Position numbers and translations under genes: made by a program | Source of the DNA: an uncultured Senegalimassilia sp. | GTDB lineage: Bacteria; Actinomycetota; Coriobacteriia; Coriobacteriales; Eggerthellaceae | Assembly (NCBI GenBank): GCA_934661765.1 | Contig: CAKUJT010000039.1 | Location: 1-21,478 of the forward strand | DNA: 21,478 nt | Reading direction: 5' to 3' | Notes under the pieces: generated by a model | What the model saw: the letters and a program-made list of their open reading frames with translations, nothing else | What the model was told of the DNA's origin: nothing | The model's database searches: none | In this document: one piece after another, positions 14,677 through 21,478 of the stretch | Position numbering within the stretch: position 1 is the first letter of the stretch | How the letters are laid out: every line of letters begins with the position of its first letter

Positions 14677-15449
14677 CAGAGCACCCCCGCTCTAAAGCAA
14701 ACGGAAAGCGCAAGGAGCACCATCGCAGCGATGAGACACGCAACATCGATAGCGCGCACCCTTAAGCGGTAATACGAGGTGCGGTGCGCACTCGCCCCCA
14801 CGCCGCGAACGACGACCGCGTTCCCCAGTTCGTCGGCGATCTGGCCCAAACGCGCGATCACGGGCACAAGGAAATGTTCGGCGGTCTTCGCGGGATGGCG
14901 CACGACCGACCTCGGCGTGAGCGCGATACCGCGCGTCTTCATAGCATCGGCGACAGCGGAGAATTCGCGTCCCATGGTGGGAAGGAAACGAAACGCCACG
15001 CACACGCCAACCGACACGTTCGCAGGAACGTGCATCGCTTGCAGCGCACAAGCGAGCTCGCCAAGACGCGTGGTTGCGATCATGTTGAAAGCGAACATGA
15101 AGGCGGGCAAAACATGGCGGTACATGAGAAGCGACGCCGCAAAGGGCGAAAGCAGGGTGTTCCCGCTCGCCACGAACAGCTGCGCCGTCACGGCGAACAG
15201 CGCATAGAAGGCAAGCCAGCGCACGATCGCGGAGAAGCGACGGCAATACGCCATCACGACAACGGTAAGCGCCAAAACGCCCATCTCGGCGAACAGGCTT
15301 TGCATAAGCGCCATCTGCACGTTGATCGCCGCCAGAACCGCAAGCGACGTACGCGGGTCAAGATGGCGCGGTGCAGCGTTGGCAGACGTCGAAGGCTGCG
15401 TCTGCACTACCGCGTTCAAGGGCAAAGGCGCGCCCATCGAAAGAGCCAT
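14676..15449 (-). CDS. ECF transporter transmembrane coupling protein (EcfT/CbiQ family)
   Basis: A 257-residue membrane scaffold linking the ATPase to the S component. It has several hydrophobic helices between residues 33 and 130 and one at the C-terminus. Two coupling motifs, DAMKTRGI and AVVVRGVGA, correspond to the paired A-R-G signatures of EcfT, both slightly degenerate (TRG and VRG). ATG 15449 is the first codon after an AGGAAGAAGGA ribosome site. It is the first gene of the five-gene minus-strand operon and is divergent from the AraC regulator. Confidence 0.9.
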   Translation of the reverse strand: MALSMGAPLPLNAVVQTQPSTSANAAPRHLDPRTSLAVLAAINVQMALMQSLFAEMGVLALTVVVMAYCRRFSAIVRWLAFYALFAVTAQLFVASGNTLLSPFAASLLMYRHVLPAFMFAFNMIATTRLGELACALQAMHVPANVSVGVCVAFRFLPTMGREFSAVADAMKTRGIALTPRSVVRHPAKTAEHFLVPVIARLGQIADELGNAVVVRGVGASAHRTSYYRLRVRAIDVACLIAAMVLLALSVCFRAGVL

Positions 15450-15543
15450 GCGATCATCGTCCTTCTTCCTGCTAGTTAGCTATATATAACTCTTTACGAT
15501 AAAATACAGCTCGATAAGGCAATGCGGAAGACGGAACGGGAAG
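15450..15543. promoter_or_regulatory. Divergent promoter region between the importer operon and araC-type gene
   Basis: 94-bp AT-rich spacer. On the plus strand TAAAAT (15500-15505) is a good -10 for the regulator, with only a poor -35 upstream. On the minus strand TATATA (15481-15486) could serve the operon, also without a good -35, which would fit dependence on an activator. Two CGATAA direct repeats start 15 bp apart (15497 and 15512) and an AGTTA/TAACT inverted repeat is nearby; these are candidate AraC-protein contacts only. Confidence 0.45.
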
Positions 15544-16596
15544 ATGGAAAACTACGCCGAAAAGAATTCAAGTTCTACCGAAAAATCAAACGGAAGCTAC
15601 GCCGCAGGACAGGGAAACCCGCTTTACGACATGTTCGTCACACAGCTTTCTCAGTTGCACACCGTATGCGCGAAGGAATCGCTCGCGCGCGGATTCGGAC
15701 AGGCAAACCTGGTGCGAAGCGTCGGCGAGACATGGTTCGTCGACCCCCGATACGGCAGGGGCTCTTATTGGTTCTACCTCATGGACCGTGACACCATCGT
15801 CGTGTCGATGGACATCACATACGAACGCGCCGTGGAGGCAGTCATAGAGACTATTCCCTATCTGGGGTTCGGCCTCTATGAACATGCGATGCCCATGTAT
15901 TGCTCGCCTGAGTGCGCCGGATCCAACTGCAAGCTCATGGGACATGACTGGGATGGCGGCCCCTACATAAGCTCGTTCGAGCCCGACAAGCGGCTGTCAT
16001 CGGCGTCGATCACCATAGCCCCTGAAGCGATACACCGCTATGCGGATGCCTTGCACTGCGATGAGAAGAAACTGCACCGCGCCATCGGACGGCTCACCAC
16101 GTCGGAGGGCGTGCCCGGCTTGCCCTCGGCGCTTCGAGGGCTCGACATCACCTACCCCGCCGCGTCGGTCGCCGATTCGTATTATCACGCCAAGGTGATT
16201 GAATGCTTCGCGCTGCTGGCAAGCAGCATTCCCGAAAGGGTCACGTCAGCCGATGCCGTGAACATAAGCGACAGGGACTGCGTCGAGTGCCTCTGCTCCT
16301 ACATCGACGACAACTTATCATCCGATCTCAGCACGAAAACGTTGTGCGACATCGCCCATGTAAGCGAGGGGAAGATGATATCGGCGTTTCGCAATGTGCA
16401 GGGGGACACCCCGCAAAGCTACATCCGCGCACGGCGCCTGGAGCACGGACGACGCCTTCTCCTTGATGAAAGCCGCAAAATCAGCGAAATCGCCAAAAGC
16501 GCGGGCTACCGCAACCAGGGAGCGTTCACTGACGCGTTCAAGCGTGCCTACGGCACGACGCCACGTGCCTATCGCAAAAGACCACGAATCGAATAG
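15544..16596 (+). CDS. AraC-family transcriptional regulator, cysteine-rich
   Basis: A 350-residue regulator. The C-terminal AraC DNA-binding domain spans about 245-347, with two helix-turn-helix units; the second is recognisable from ISEIAKSAGYRNQGAFTDAF to FKRAYGTTPRAYRK. The N-terminal 230 residues form a sensor region without a recognised name. It contains ten cysteines, clustered as C120-x3-C124-x4-C129 and C246-x2-C249-x-C251, which suggests metal or redox sensing. ATG 15544 follows a purine-rich region; no better start is seen. It is divergent from the ECF/IrtAB-like operon and is its most likely activator, like YbtA and PchR beside siderophore systems. That analogy is inference. Confidence 0.9.
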   Translation: MENYAEKNSSSTEKSNGSYAAGQGNPLYDMFVTQLSQLHTVCAKESLARGFGQANLVRSVGETWFVDPRYGRGSYWFYLMDRDTIVVSMDITYERAVEAVIETIPYLGFGLYEHAMPMYCSPECAGSNCKLMGHDWDGGPYISSFEPDKRLSSASITIAPEAIHRYADALHCDEKKLHRAIGRLTTSEGVPGLPSALRGLDITYPAASVADSYYHAKVIECFALLASSIPERVTSADAVNISDRDCVECLCSYIDDNLSSDLSTKTLCDIAHVSEGKMISAFRNVQGDTPQSYIRARRLEHGRRLLLDESRKISEIAKSAGYRNQGAFTDAFKRAYGTTPRAYRKRPRIE

Positions 16597-16637
16597 GAAC
16601 AGCATCGAGCAATGCCCGTTCCCCAAACAAAAGATAA

Positions 16638-16716
16638 GGAGCGCTCTGAGGATGAACGAGCTGCCACCCATTTCTTAGACACGAGAAATGGGTGGCAGCT
16701 CAAAACAGGACGCTCC
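16638..16716. repeat. Perfect 18-bp-arm palindrome with outer arms, between convergent genes
   Basis: The inner arms 16658-16675 and 16684-16701 are exact inverted copies (GAGCTGCCACCCATTTCT and its complement) around an 8-nt loop. Outer arms GGAGCG (16638-16643) and CGCTCC (16711-16716) extend the symmetry. Neither strand has a downstream U-tract, so a dispersed palindromic element is more likely than a simple terminator, although it may act as a bidirectional transcription barrier between the AraC and MFS genes. Confidence 0.65.
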
Positions 16717-16723
16717 CCATTCG

Positions 16724-18103
16724 CTACCCCAAGCGACGCGACTTGGTCTCGGGGCCGATCGCCAACGTGACGGCGGCCGCCACCAGCGCGATGGCCACGA
16801 TGCCGAAGTAGATGACGTTGGGCTGCAGGTTCGCCAAAATCCACGTGACGGCGAACGGCATGACCACGTTGACGGCCTTGCCGGCGCCCTGCGAGATGCC
16901 CGCGCCGCGGAAGCGGTACCTGGTGGAGAACAGCTCGCCCACGTACACGCTGATCACCGACGCGTTCAGCACGTAGAAGCCGATGGTCATCAAGAAGCCC
17001 AGCACGGTGATGAGCGCCGTCGAGCCGGCATTGAGCGCCATGGCATAGGCGAACGCGAACACCGCCACCCAGATGAACGCCCCGGAAACCTCGGCGCGAC
17101 GACCGAGCTTCTCGATGAGCAGCGCGCCGATGAGCGCCCCGAGCGGCGCCGCGAGCATAGTGATGGTGGTGGAAAGCAGCGAAGTTTGCGTGGCCAGGCC
17201 AATGTTCTTCAGGATGGACGGGCCGAACGTGGTGTAGGTGTACTGCGTCAGCGACGTGCCGATGACCACCACGATGCCCAGGAACAGGTTGCGCGCCAGA
17301 TGCGCATCGGAATCCATGGCGCTCTTCTCGAATACCACCTGCTCAGCGGGCGAAACGCCGGCTTCTTCCATCTCGCTCTCGATGCGGGAGATGATGGCCT
17401 CCGCCTCGTCGAAGCGGCCGTGCTGGATGAGCCAGCGCGGGCTTTCCGGCATCGCCTGGCGCGCGATGCACACGATGATGGCCGCCACGCCGATGACCGC
17501 GAACACCAGGCGCCACGACTCCTGCCCAAGCGGGCTCCAAATGGTGATGAAGAACAGGCACAGGAACATGCCGATGGGCGAGCCGCAGTTGGCGATGGTC
17601 GAGCCGATGGCGCACCAGCGGCCGCGGCGCGCGACGGGCGCGAACTCGTTGATCATGCTGAAGCTGGTCACCAGCTCCGACCCCAGGCCAAGGCCCACGA
17701 AGAAGCGCATGGCTATCATGAACGTCATGTTCGGGGAAAGCGCGCCCAAGATGGTGGCGAAGCCGAACAGCAGCAGGTTGAACTGGAACGCCTTGCGACG
17801 CCCGAGCTTGTCGCCGATAAGACCGGCGATCAGCGAGCCGATGAACAGGCCCAGAAAGCCTGCCGACAGAAACGCGGCGGTCTGCTCGTTGGTGGCGAAC
17901 CCGGTTTCGGCCAGCGTGCTCTTCACGCCGCCCGCCAGGTAGACGTCCATGGCGTCCACGAACACGCCGGCCGAGGTCAGCGCCATCACCTTCTTGAACG
18001 TCGCCGTCGGTTGCGTGGCGTCCATGCGGTGCATGAGCTGCGCGGCGCGGTCGACGCCTTCGCCTGCCTGCCCGCATGACGCGGTTTCGTTTGCCTTCGA
18101 CAT
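16724..18103 (-). CDS. MFS transporter (sugar-porter/aromatic-acid symporter-like)
   Basis: A 459-residue twelve-helix secondary transporter of the cytoplasmic membrane. Motif A appears as GDKLGRRKAF (97-106) and again in the second half as LIEKLGRRAE. PESPRWLIQHGRFDEAEAII marks the central loop typical of sugar-porter and AAHS-type carriers, and the acidic pair in FVDAMDVYL lies in helix 1. I chose ATG 18103 because AAGGG lies 6 nt upstream; the longer frame from 18160 would run through the leader hairpin. It is divergent from two PLP sulfur-amino-acid enzymes, so its substrate might be a sulfur amino acid or organic acid, but this is only context. Its leader is unusual (18139-18334). Confidence 0.9.
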   Translation of the reverse strand: MSKANETASCGQAGEGVDRAAQLMHRMDATQPTATFKKVMALTSAGVFVDAMDVYLAGGVKSTLAETGFATNEQTAAFLSAGFLGLFIGSLIAGLIGDKLGRRKAFQFNLLLFGFATILGALSPNMTFMIAMRFFVGLGLGSELVTSFSMINEFAPVARRGRWCAIGSTIANCGSPIGMFLCLFFITIWSPLGQESWRLVFAVIGVAAIIVCIARQAMPESPRWLIQHGRFDEAEAIISRIESEMEEAGVSPAEQVVFEKSAMDSDAHLARNLFLGIVVVIGTSLTQYTYTTFGPSILKNIGLATQTSLLSTTITMLAAPLGALIGALLIEKLGRRAEVSGAFIWVAVFAFAYAMALNAGSTALITVLGFLMTIGFYVLNASVISVYVGELFSTRYRFRGAGISQGAGKAVNVVMPFAVTWILANLQPNVIYFGIVAIALVAAAVTLAIGPETKSRRLG

Positions 18104-18138
18104 GGTTTTCCCTTCTGTTTCTCCCTGCAACCGGGAAC

Positions 18139-18206
18139 AAAAAAATCCGCACGAGGGCATGCACGGCTAACAACAATGCGGTTAGCGTGCAGCCGACGAG
18201 CGGATT
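18139..18206 (-). terminator. Terminator-like hairpin with U-tract in the MFS leader (attenuator?)
   Basis: On the minus strand AATCCGC (18206-18200) pairs with GCGGATT (18150-18144). Inside, GCACG-CTAAC pairs with GTTAG-(C)-CGTGC, closing a 9-nt loop. The long stem is interrupted by small internal loops and is followed at once by seven T residues (18145-18139). This is the architecture of an intrinsic terminator, yet it lies 35 nt before the MFS start codon and ahead of its ribosome site. Confidence 0.65.
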
Positions 18207-18223
18207 CATCGTTCTTGGTTGCG

Positions 18224-18272
18224 GGCTTCTTGCCGATGGCCGAAGGATCGCTTCGGGCATCGGCAAGGAGCC
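18224..18272 (-). ncRNA. 22-bp leader hairpin upstream of the terminator-like stem
   Basis: The arms 18224-18245 and 18251-18272 pair at 20 of 22 positions around the 5-nt loop GATCG. With the promoter elements upstream and the terminator-like stem downstream, it makes up a structured transcript of about 170 nt. It could be the sensor part of an attenuator or a free small RNA. It does not resemble a riboswitch class I know. Confidence 0.45.
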
Positions 18273-18274
18273 TG

Positions 18275-18334
18275 TTTCGTAACACCTATCGTTCTACGGC
18301 GCCAAATCATACTACTTTGCTTTTGGTTACGAAA
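18275..18334 (-). promoter_or_regulatory. MFS promoter region with two GTTACGAAA half sites
   Basis: Reading the minus strand, TTTCGTAACC (18334-18325) is followed by AAAGCAAAGTAG and the -10-like TATGAT; a second site GTGTTACGAAA (18285-18275) lies 40 bp further on. The two half sites are inverted relative to each other. The first occupies the -35 position, where no TTGACA is present. The same half site forms the perfect palindrome at 2791-2817. Confidence 0.5.
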
Positions 18335-18716
18335 TTTCCGACGGCGAACCTGGGGGATAAGACACAAACCCGTCACACAGCGGGGCCAATGACGAATGAG
18401 CCAGGGCCGAACGAATCGCATTTCGCTTTCCCGACCTCGATGGAAAGGGATCCCGGCCCCCGAGGAGCAGGTCGGGCACGCCGCGCCTTCTTCGCCCTTC
18501 CTTCCTCAACGAGAATAGGAACGCCGCGCCCGCAACCCAGGCGCACCATCCTTCCCTTTCCCCCGATAACCATCGTTCGGAAATTCGGATATCCGGGCTA
18601 TCTGGTTTCACGCGCACAAAACCGTAATCTCAGGTAAACTATCCACCCGGAAATAAACCCTAGAAATATAGTATGGCTTACCGTCATCACATAAGCGAAG
18701 AAAGGGACGCCGCTTC

Positions 18717-19928
18717 ATGAACGACTCAAGCTTCGAGGCCATGGCGCAGGAAATCGACGGCCTGCTCGGCATCGACCAGGCAAAACACGCCGATTGGCAC
18801 GCGGACTCCATCGCCGTGCGCGGATACGAGGGCATCGACGCGCGCACCGGGTCCATCAGCTACCCGCTGTACCAGTCGGCCACGTTCGCGCACCCCGCCT
18901 GGGGCGAATCGACCGGCTACTGCTACTCGCGCTGCGGCAACCCTACGCGCCTGGAACTCGAGAACACCATCGCGCTTTTGGAGGGCGGGAAGAAGTGCAT
19001 GGCGTTCTCGAGCGGCATGGCGGCCATCACCACGCTGCTGAAGCTGCTGCGCTCAGGCGACCGCGTGCTGGTCAGCGACGACCTGTACGGCGGCACCTAT
19101 CGCCTGTTCAGCAACATCTACACGCAATACGGGCTGGAATTCGACTACGTCGACCTGACCGACCTCGAAGCCGCCGAGGCGGCGTTCACGCCCAACACCC
19201 GCCTGGTGTTCCTGGAAACGCCCACCAACCCCACCATGAAGGTGGCCGACATCCAGGCGCTCGCCGACCTGGCGCACAGCCGCGGCGCGGTGCTGGCCGT
19301 GGACAACACCTTCCTTACCATGTGCTTCCAAAAGCCCTTCGAGCTGGGCGCCGACGTGGTGGTGTACAGCGGGACGAAGTACCTGTGCGGCCACAACGAC
19401 GTGCTGTCGGGCTTCCTGGTGCTGCGCGACAACAGCCTGCTCGAGCCGCTGTTCAACGCCACCATGAGCGAAGGCAACCAGCTCAGCCCCTTCGACAGCT
19501 GGCTGATGCTGCGCAGCCTGAAGACGCTGGGCGTGCGCCTGCGCCAGCAGGAAGCCAACGCCAAGCGCATCTGCGAGGCGCTGAAGGCGAATCCGCACGT
19601 CACGGACGTGTTCTACGTGGGCGACCCCGACCATCCCGATTACGATCTGTCGAAGCGCCAGACCGCGGGTTTCGGCGCCATGATATCGTTCAAGACCGAC
19701 ACGCATCAACGCGCGCTCGACACGCTCGAACGCACAAGGCTCATCCTGTTCGCCGAAAGTTTGGGCGGCACGGAAAGCCTGATCACCTACCCGCTCGTGC
19801 AAACCCACGGCGCTATCCCCAAGCCCATGCTGGACAAGCTGGGCATCGACGACCGCCTGCTGCGCATGTCAGTGGGCATCGAGGACGTGGAGGACCTGCT
19901 GACCGACCTCGACCAGGCGCTCGCGTAG
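18717..19928 (+). CDS. Cys/Met-metabolism PLP enzyme (cystathionine gamma-synthase/lyase family)
   Basis: A 403-residue fold-type I PLP enzyme. K221 in SGTKYLCGHNDV is the expected Schiff-base lysine, D196 in VDNTF contacts the pyridine nitrogen, and YSRCGNPTR (70-78) is the phosphate-binding segment contributed by the neighbouring subunit, with Cys where most members have Thr. SSGMAAI (98-104) is the cofactor phosphate loop. The enzyme acts on cystathionine, homocysteine or O-acylhomoserine; sequence alone does not separate synthase, gamma-lyase and methionine gamma-lyase. The N-terminus is about 20 residues longer than usual. ATG 18717 follows AAAGGGA. It is the first gene of a two-gene operon with a C-S lyase. 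Confidence 0.92.
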   Translation: MNDSSFEAMAQEIDGLLGIDQAKHADWHADSIAVRGYEGIDARTGSISYPLYQSATFAHPAWGESTGYCYSRCGNPTRLELENTIALLEGGKKCMAFSSGMAAITTLLKLLRSGDRVLVSDDLYGGTYRLFSNIYTQYGLEFDYVDLTDLEAAEAAFTPNTRLVFLETPTNPTMKVADIQALADLAHSRGAVLAVDNTFLTMCFQKPFELGADVVVYSGTKYLCGHNDVLSGFLVLRDNSLLEPLFNATMSEGNQLSPFDSWLMLRSLKTLGVRLRQQEANAKRICEALKANPHVTDVFYVGDPDHPDYDLSKRQTAGFGAMISFKTDTHQRALDTLERTRLILFAESLGGTESLITYPLVQTHGAIPKPMLDKLGIDDRLLRMSVGIEDVEDLLTDLDQALA

Positions 19929-19958
19929 CGCAGGGCGGGAAGCTGAACGGAGAAGGAA

Positions 19959-21140
19959 ATGACGAAGTACGATTTCGAGACCATCATCGACCGCCGCGGC
20001 ACGGGATGCCTGAAATGGGACGCGTGGAGCCGCCGCGGCCACGCCCCCGACGACCTGCCGCTTTGGGTGGCCGACATGGACTTCAAAACGGCGCCTGCCG
20101 CCATCGAGGCGCTCACCGAGCGCGTGCAGCACGGCGTGTTCGGCTACACCATGGCCACGGACGGGTATTGCGAAGCGGTACAAAGCTGGTTCGAGCGCCG
20201 TCACGGCTGGCGCCCCGAGCGCGAGTGGCTCGTCATGACGCCGGGCGTGGTGTTCGCCCTGGCGGTGGCCGTCAACGCATTCACGCAGCCGAGCGACCAC
20301 GTGATCATCCAGCCGCCCGTGTACTACCCCTTCCGCCTGATGATCCAGGACAACGGCCGCAAAATGGCCACGAGCCCGCTTTTGTACGAAAACGGCCGCT
20401 ACACCATGGACTACGAGGGCTTCGAGCGCCAGCTGGAGAAGACGGACGCGAAGCTGTTCATCCTGTGCAACCCGCACAACCCCGTCGGCCGCGCTTGGAC
20501 CGCCGACGAGCTGCGACGCATCGGCGACATCTGCCTGCGCCACGGTGTCACGGTCGTCGCCGACGAAATCCACGCCGACTTCGCGCGACCCAGCTTCAAG
20601 CATGTGCCGTACGCCTCGCTCGGCGAGCGCTACGCGCAACACGCCGTGGTGTGCACGGCGCCCAGCAAAACGTTCAATCTGGCCGGATTGCAGCTGTCCA
20701 ACATCTTCATCCCCGACCCCGACCTGCGCGCGGCGTTCAAGCGCGCCCGCAACCGCACGGGCTACGACGAGCCGAGCGTGCTCGGCATCACGGCCACCCA
20801 GGCGTGCTACGAGCGCGGGGAAGAATGGCTCGACGAGCTCAAGAAGGTGCTGAACGGCAACCTCGCGGTGCTGCAAGCGGCGGTCGACCGCATGCCGGGC
20901 GTGAGCCTGGTGCCGCTTGAGAGCACGTACCTGCCATGGCTTGACTGCAGGGGCCTGGGCCTGGACGACGCCGGCATCAAGCGCCTGGTGGAGCAGGACG
21001 CGAAGCTGTGGCTTGACCTGGGCACCATGTTCGGCCCCGAGGGTTCGGGCTTCGTGCGCATGAACCTGGCAAGCCCGAAAGCCCTGATCGAGCAAGCCTG
21101 CTACCGTCTGGAGCAGGCAGTAGCGAAGCTGGCGAAATAA
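19959..21140 (+). CDS. PatB/MalY-type cystathionine beta-lyase (C-S lyase)
   Basis: A 393-residue fold-type I aminotransferase-like enzyme that cleaves carbon-sulfur bonds in cystathionine, cysteine or cysteine conjugates, giving a thiol, ammonia and pyruvate. Family marks are LPLWVADMDF (33-42), NPHNPVGR (171-178), VVADEIHADF (199-208) with D202, and the PLP lysine K237 in TAPSKTFNLAGLQ. The opening YDFETIIDRRGTGCLKWD is typical of the MalY/PatB group. ATG 19959 follows GGAGAAGGAA and lies 30 bp after the previous gene's stop. With that gene it could complete transsulfuration to homocysteine or degrade sulfur compounds. Confidence 0.93.
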   Translation: MTKYDFETIIDRRGTGCLKWDAWSRRGHAPDDLPLWVADMDFKTAPAAIEALTERVQHGVFGYTMATDGYCEAVQSWFERRHGWRPEREWLVMTPGVVFALAVAVNAFTQPSDHVIIQPPVYYPFRLMIQDNGRKMATSPLLYENGRYTMDYEGFERQLEKTDAKLFILCNPHNPVGRAWTADELRRIGDICLRHGVTVVADEIHADFARPSFKHVPYASLGERYAQHAVVCTAPSKTFNLAGLQLSNIFIPDPDLRAAFKRARNRTGYDEPSVLGITATQACYERGEEWLDELKKVLNGNLAVLQAAVDRMPGVSLVPLESTYLPWLDCRGLGLDDAGIKRLVEQDAKLWLDLGTMFGPEGSGFVRMNLASPKALIEQACYRLEQAVAKLAK

Positions 21141-21478
21141 CCGCGAGAGCCACGACAACGGCAGACGCCGGAGCAAACGCCGGAGCAAGCGGCGGAGACG
21201 AAAAGCGAAAAAGGCGCGAACGGGGGCGAAAACTCGCACCTGTTCGCGCCTTTCGCGCCCCCTTCGCTCCGCCCACCCTCGCGCACGCAGCCCTGCCTTC
21301 CTCCGCGCGCCCTCAGCACCCTCGCGAGGCCACCGCCCCACCTGCCGTCCCGCGCCCTCTCGCCCGCAAACCCCTTCGCCCTCAATCATTCGCCACCCGA
21401 AAATCCCTATTGCTTTACTACGGTAGAGTGCTAAAGTGATTTCATCGTATCCACATGGCGCTGTCGCATGCCCGATAG
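21141..21478. other. Gene-free end of the window
   Basis: 338 bp without a credible gene. It contains a short GCCGGAGCAAAC-like tandem repeat (about 21167-21195), the hairpin at 21210-21253, a low-complexity C-rich stretch (21254-21400), and at the far right a candidate promoter: TTGCTT (21410-21415), 16 bp, TAAAGT (21432-21437), with the small palindrome CTACGGTAG (21418-21426) between the boxes. Confidence 0.5.
21210..21253 (+). terminator. Hairpin downstream of the C-S lyase operon
   Basis: Exact 12-bp arms AAAGGCGCGAAC (21210-21221) and GTTCGCGCCTTT (21242-21253) with a 20-nt loop that can itself pair GCGA with TCGC. It begins 70 bp after the stop. The arm ends in TTT but no longer U-tract follows, so termination is likely rather than certain. 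Confidence 0.6.

Larger units (their letters stand above)
18104..18716. other. 613-bp divergent spacer between MFS and cystathionine-enzyme genes
   Basis: The left half (18139-18334) carries the MFS leader and promoter elements described separately. The right half (18340-18660) is GC-rich sequence with Arg/Pro-rich open frames that show no coding pattern; I see no gene or known riboswitch in it. AT-rich sequence with a TATAGT (18667-18672) and the AAAGGGA ribosome site precede the plus-strand start codon. Confidence 0.6.

Noticed and set aside
16688..18079. 463-residue plus-strand frame opposite the MFS gene
   Set aside because: Asp/His/Arg/Glu-rich translation without helices or motifs; the minus strand encodes a complete MFS protein.
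17343..18266. Hydrophobic leader peptide reading MNPLVGCTLTALLLAV in the MFS leader
   Set aside because: Tempting as an attenuator peptide, but the frame has no convincing ribosome site and continues for hundreds of codons as a shadow of the MFS gene instead of stopping near the hairpin.
18340..18660. Possible SAM-type or other riboswitch ahead of the cystathionine enzyme gene
   Set aside because: No conserved core or terminator-like stem could be found on the plus strand; the sequence is just GC-rich.
18794..20920. 708-residue plus-strand open frame
   Set aside because: It overlaps both PLP enzyme genes in another frame and is almost entirely Arg/Ala/Pro/Gly/His, typical of a shadow in high-GC DNA.
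21160..21200. GCCGGAGCAAAC-like repeats as a CRISPR or tandem array
   Set aside because: Only about three short degenerate units, no spacers and no cas genes.

Overview
The window looks like chromosomal DNA from a high-GC anaerobic actinobacterium, most likely a gut Coriobacteriia member of the Eggerthellaceae type. This is inferred from the GC-rich codons, strong AAGGAGG-like ribosome sites, a Ski2-like helicase of actinobacterial type, and a transport-rich gene set. No rRNA, tRNA, CRISPR array, prophage or intact transposase was seen.

Layout. (1) 1-1361, minus: N-terminal 453 residues of a Ski2-like RNA helicase that runs off the left edge. (2) 1510-2235, minus: a DUF4160-DUF2442 gene pair with a near-consensus promoter and a 33-bp palindrome over its -35. 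(3) 2231-7351: a mosaic region. A four-gene plus-strand operon (lipoprotein, FecCD permease, ATPase, SAM methyltransferase; 2852-6541) is bracketed by a 241-bp direct repeat derived from a DUF364 gene, by a 74-bp repeat derived from DUF4160, and by a 25-bp inverted repeat. The intact DUF364 gene lies at 6726-7586 and is divergent from a THEP1-like NTPase at 7699-8394. (4) 8832-15449, minus: a five-gene importer operon (EcfT, double-domain ECF ATPase, MptD-family S component, two IrtA/IrtB-like half transporters), divergent from an AraC-type regulator rich in cysteines (15544-16596). (5) 16724-18103, minus: an MFS transporter behind a structured leader with a terminator-like hairpin. (6) 18717-21140, plus: two PLP enzymes of sulfur amino-acid metabolism, ending in a likely terminator.

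How the genes work together. Regions 3 and 4 are both best read as metal or metal-chelate acquisition. The first pairs a FecBCD-type importer with a methyltransferase and a DUF364 protein. The second is a YbtPQ/IrtAB-like pair joined to an ECF module under an AraC regulator; no siderophore biosynthesis gene is present, so uptake of chelators made by others is the simplest reading. Region 6 could make homocysteine or degrade sulfur amino acids or cysteine conjugates, with the divergent MFS protein as a possible carrier.

Most notable non-coding signals: the repeat architecture around the metal operon, a GTTACGAA-type motif shared by the metal-operon and MFS promoter regions, and the MFS leader, which may be an attenuator or a small RNA.
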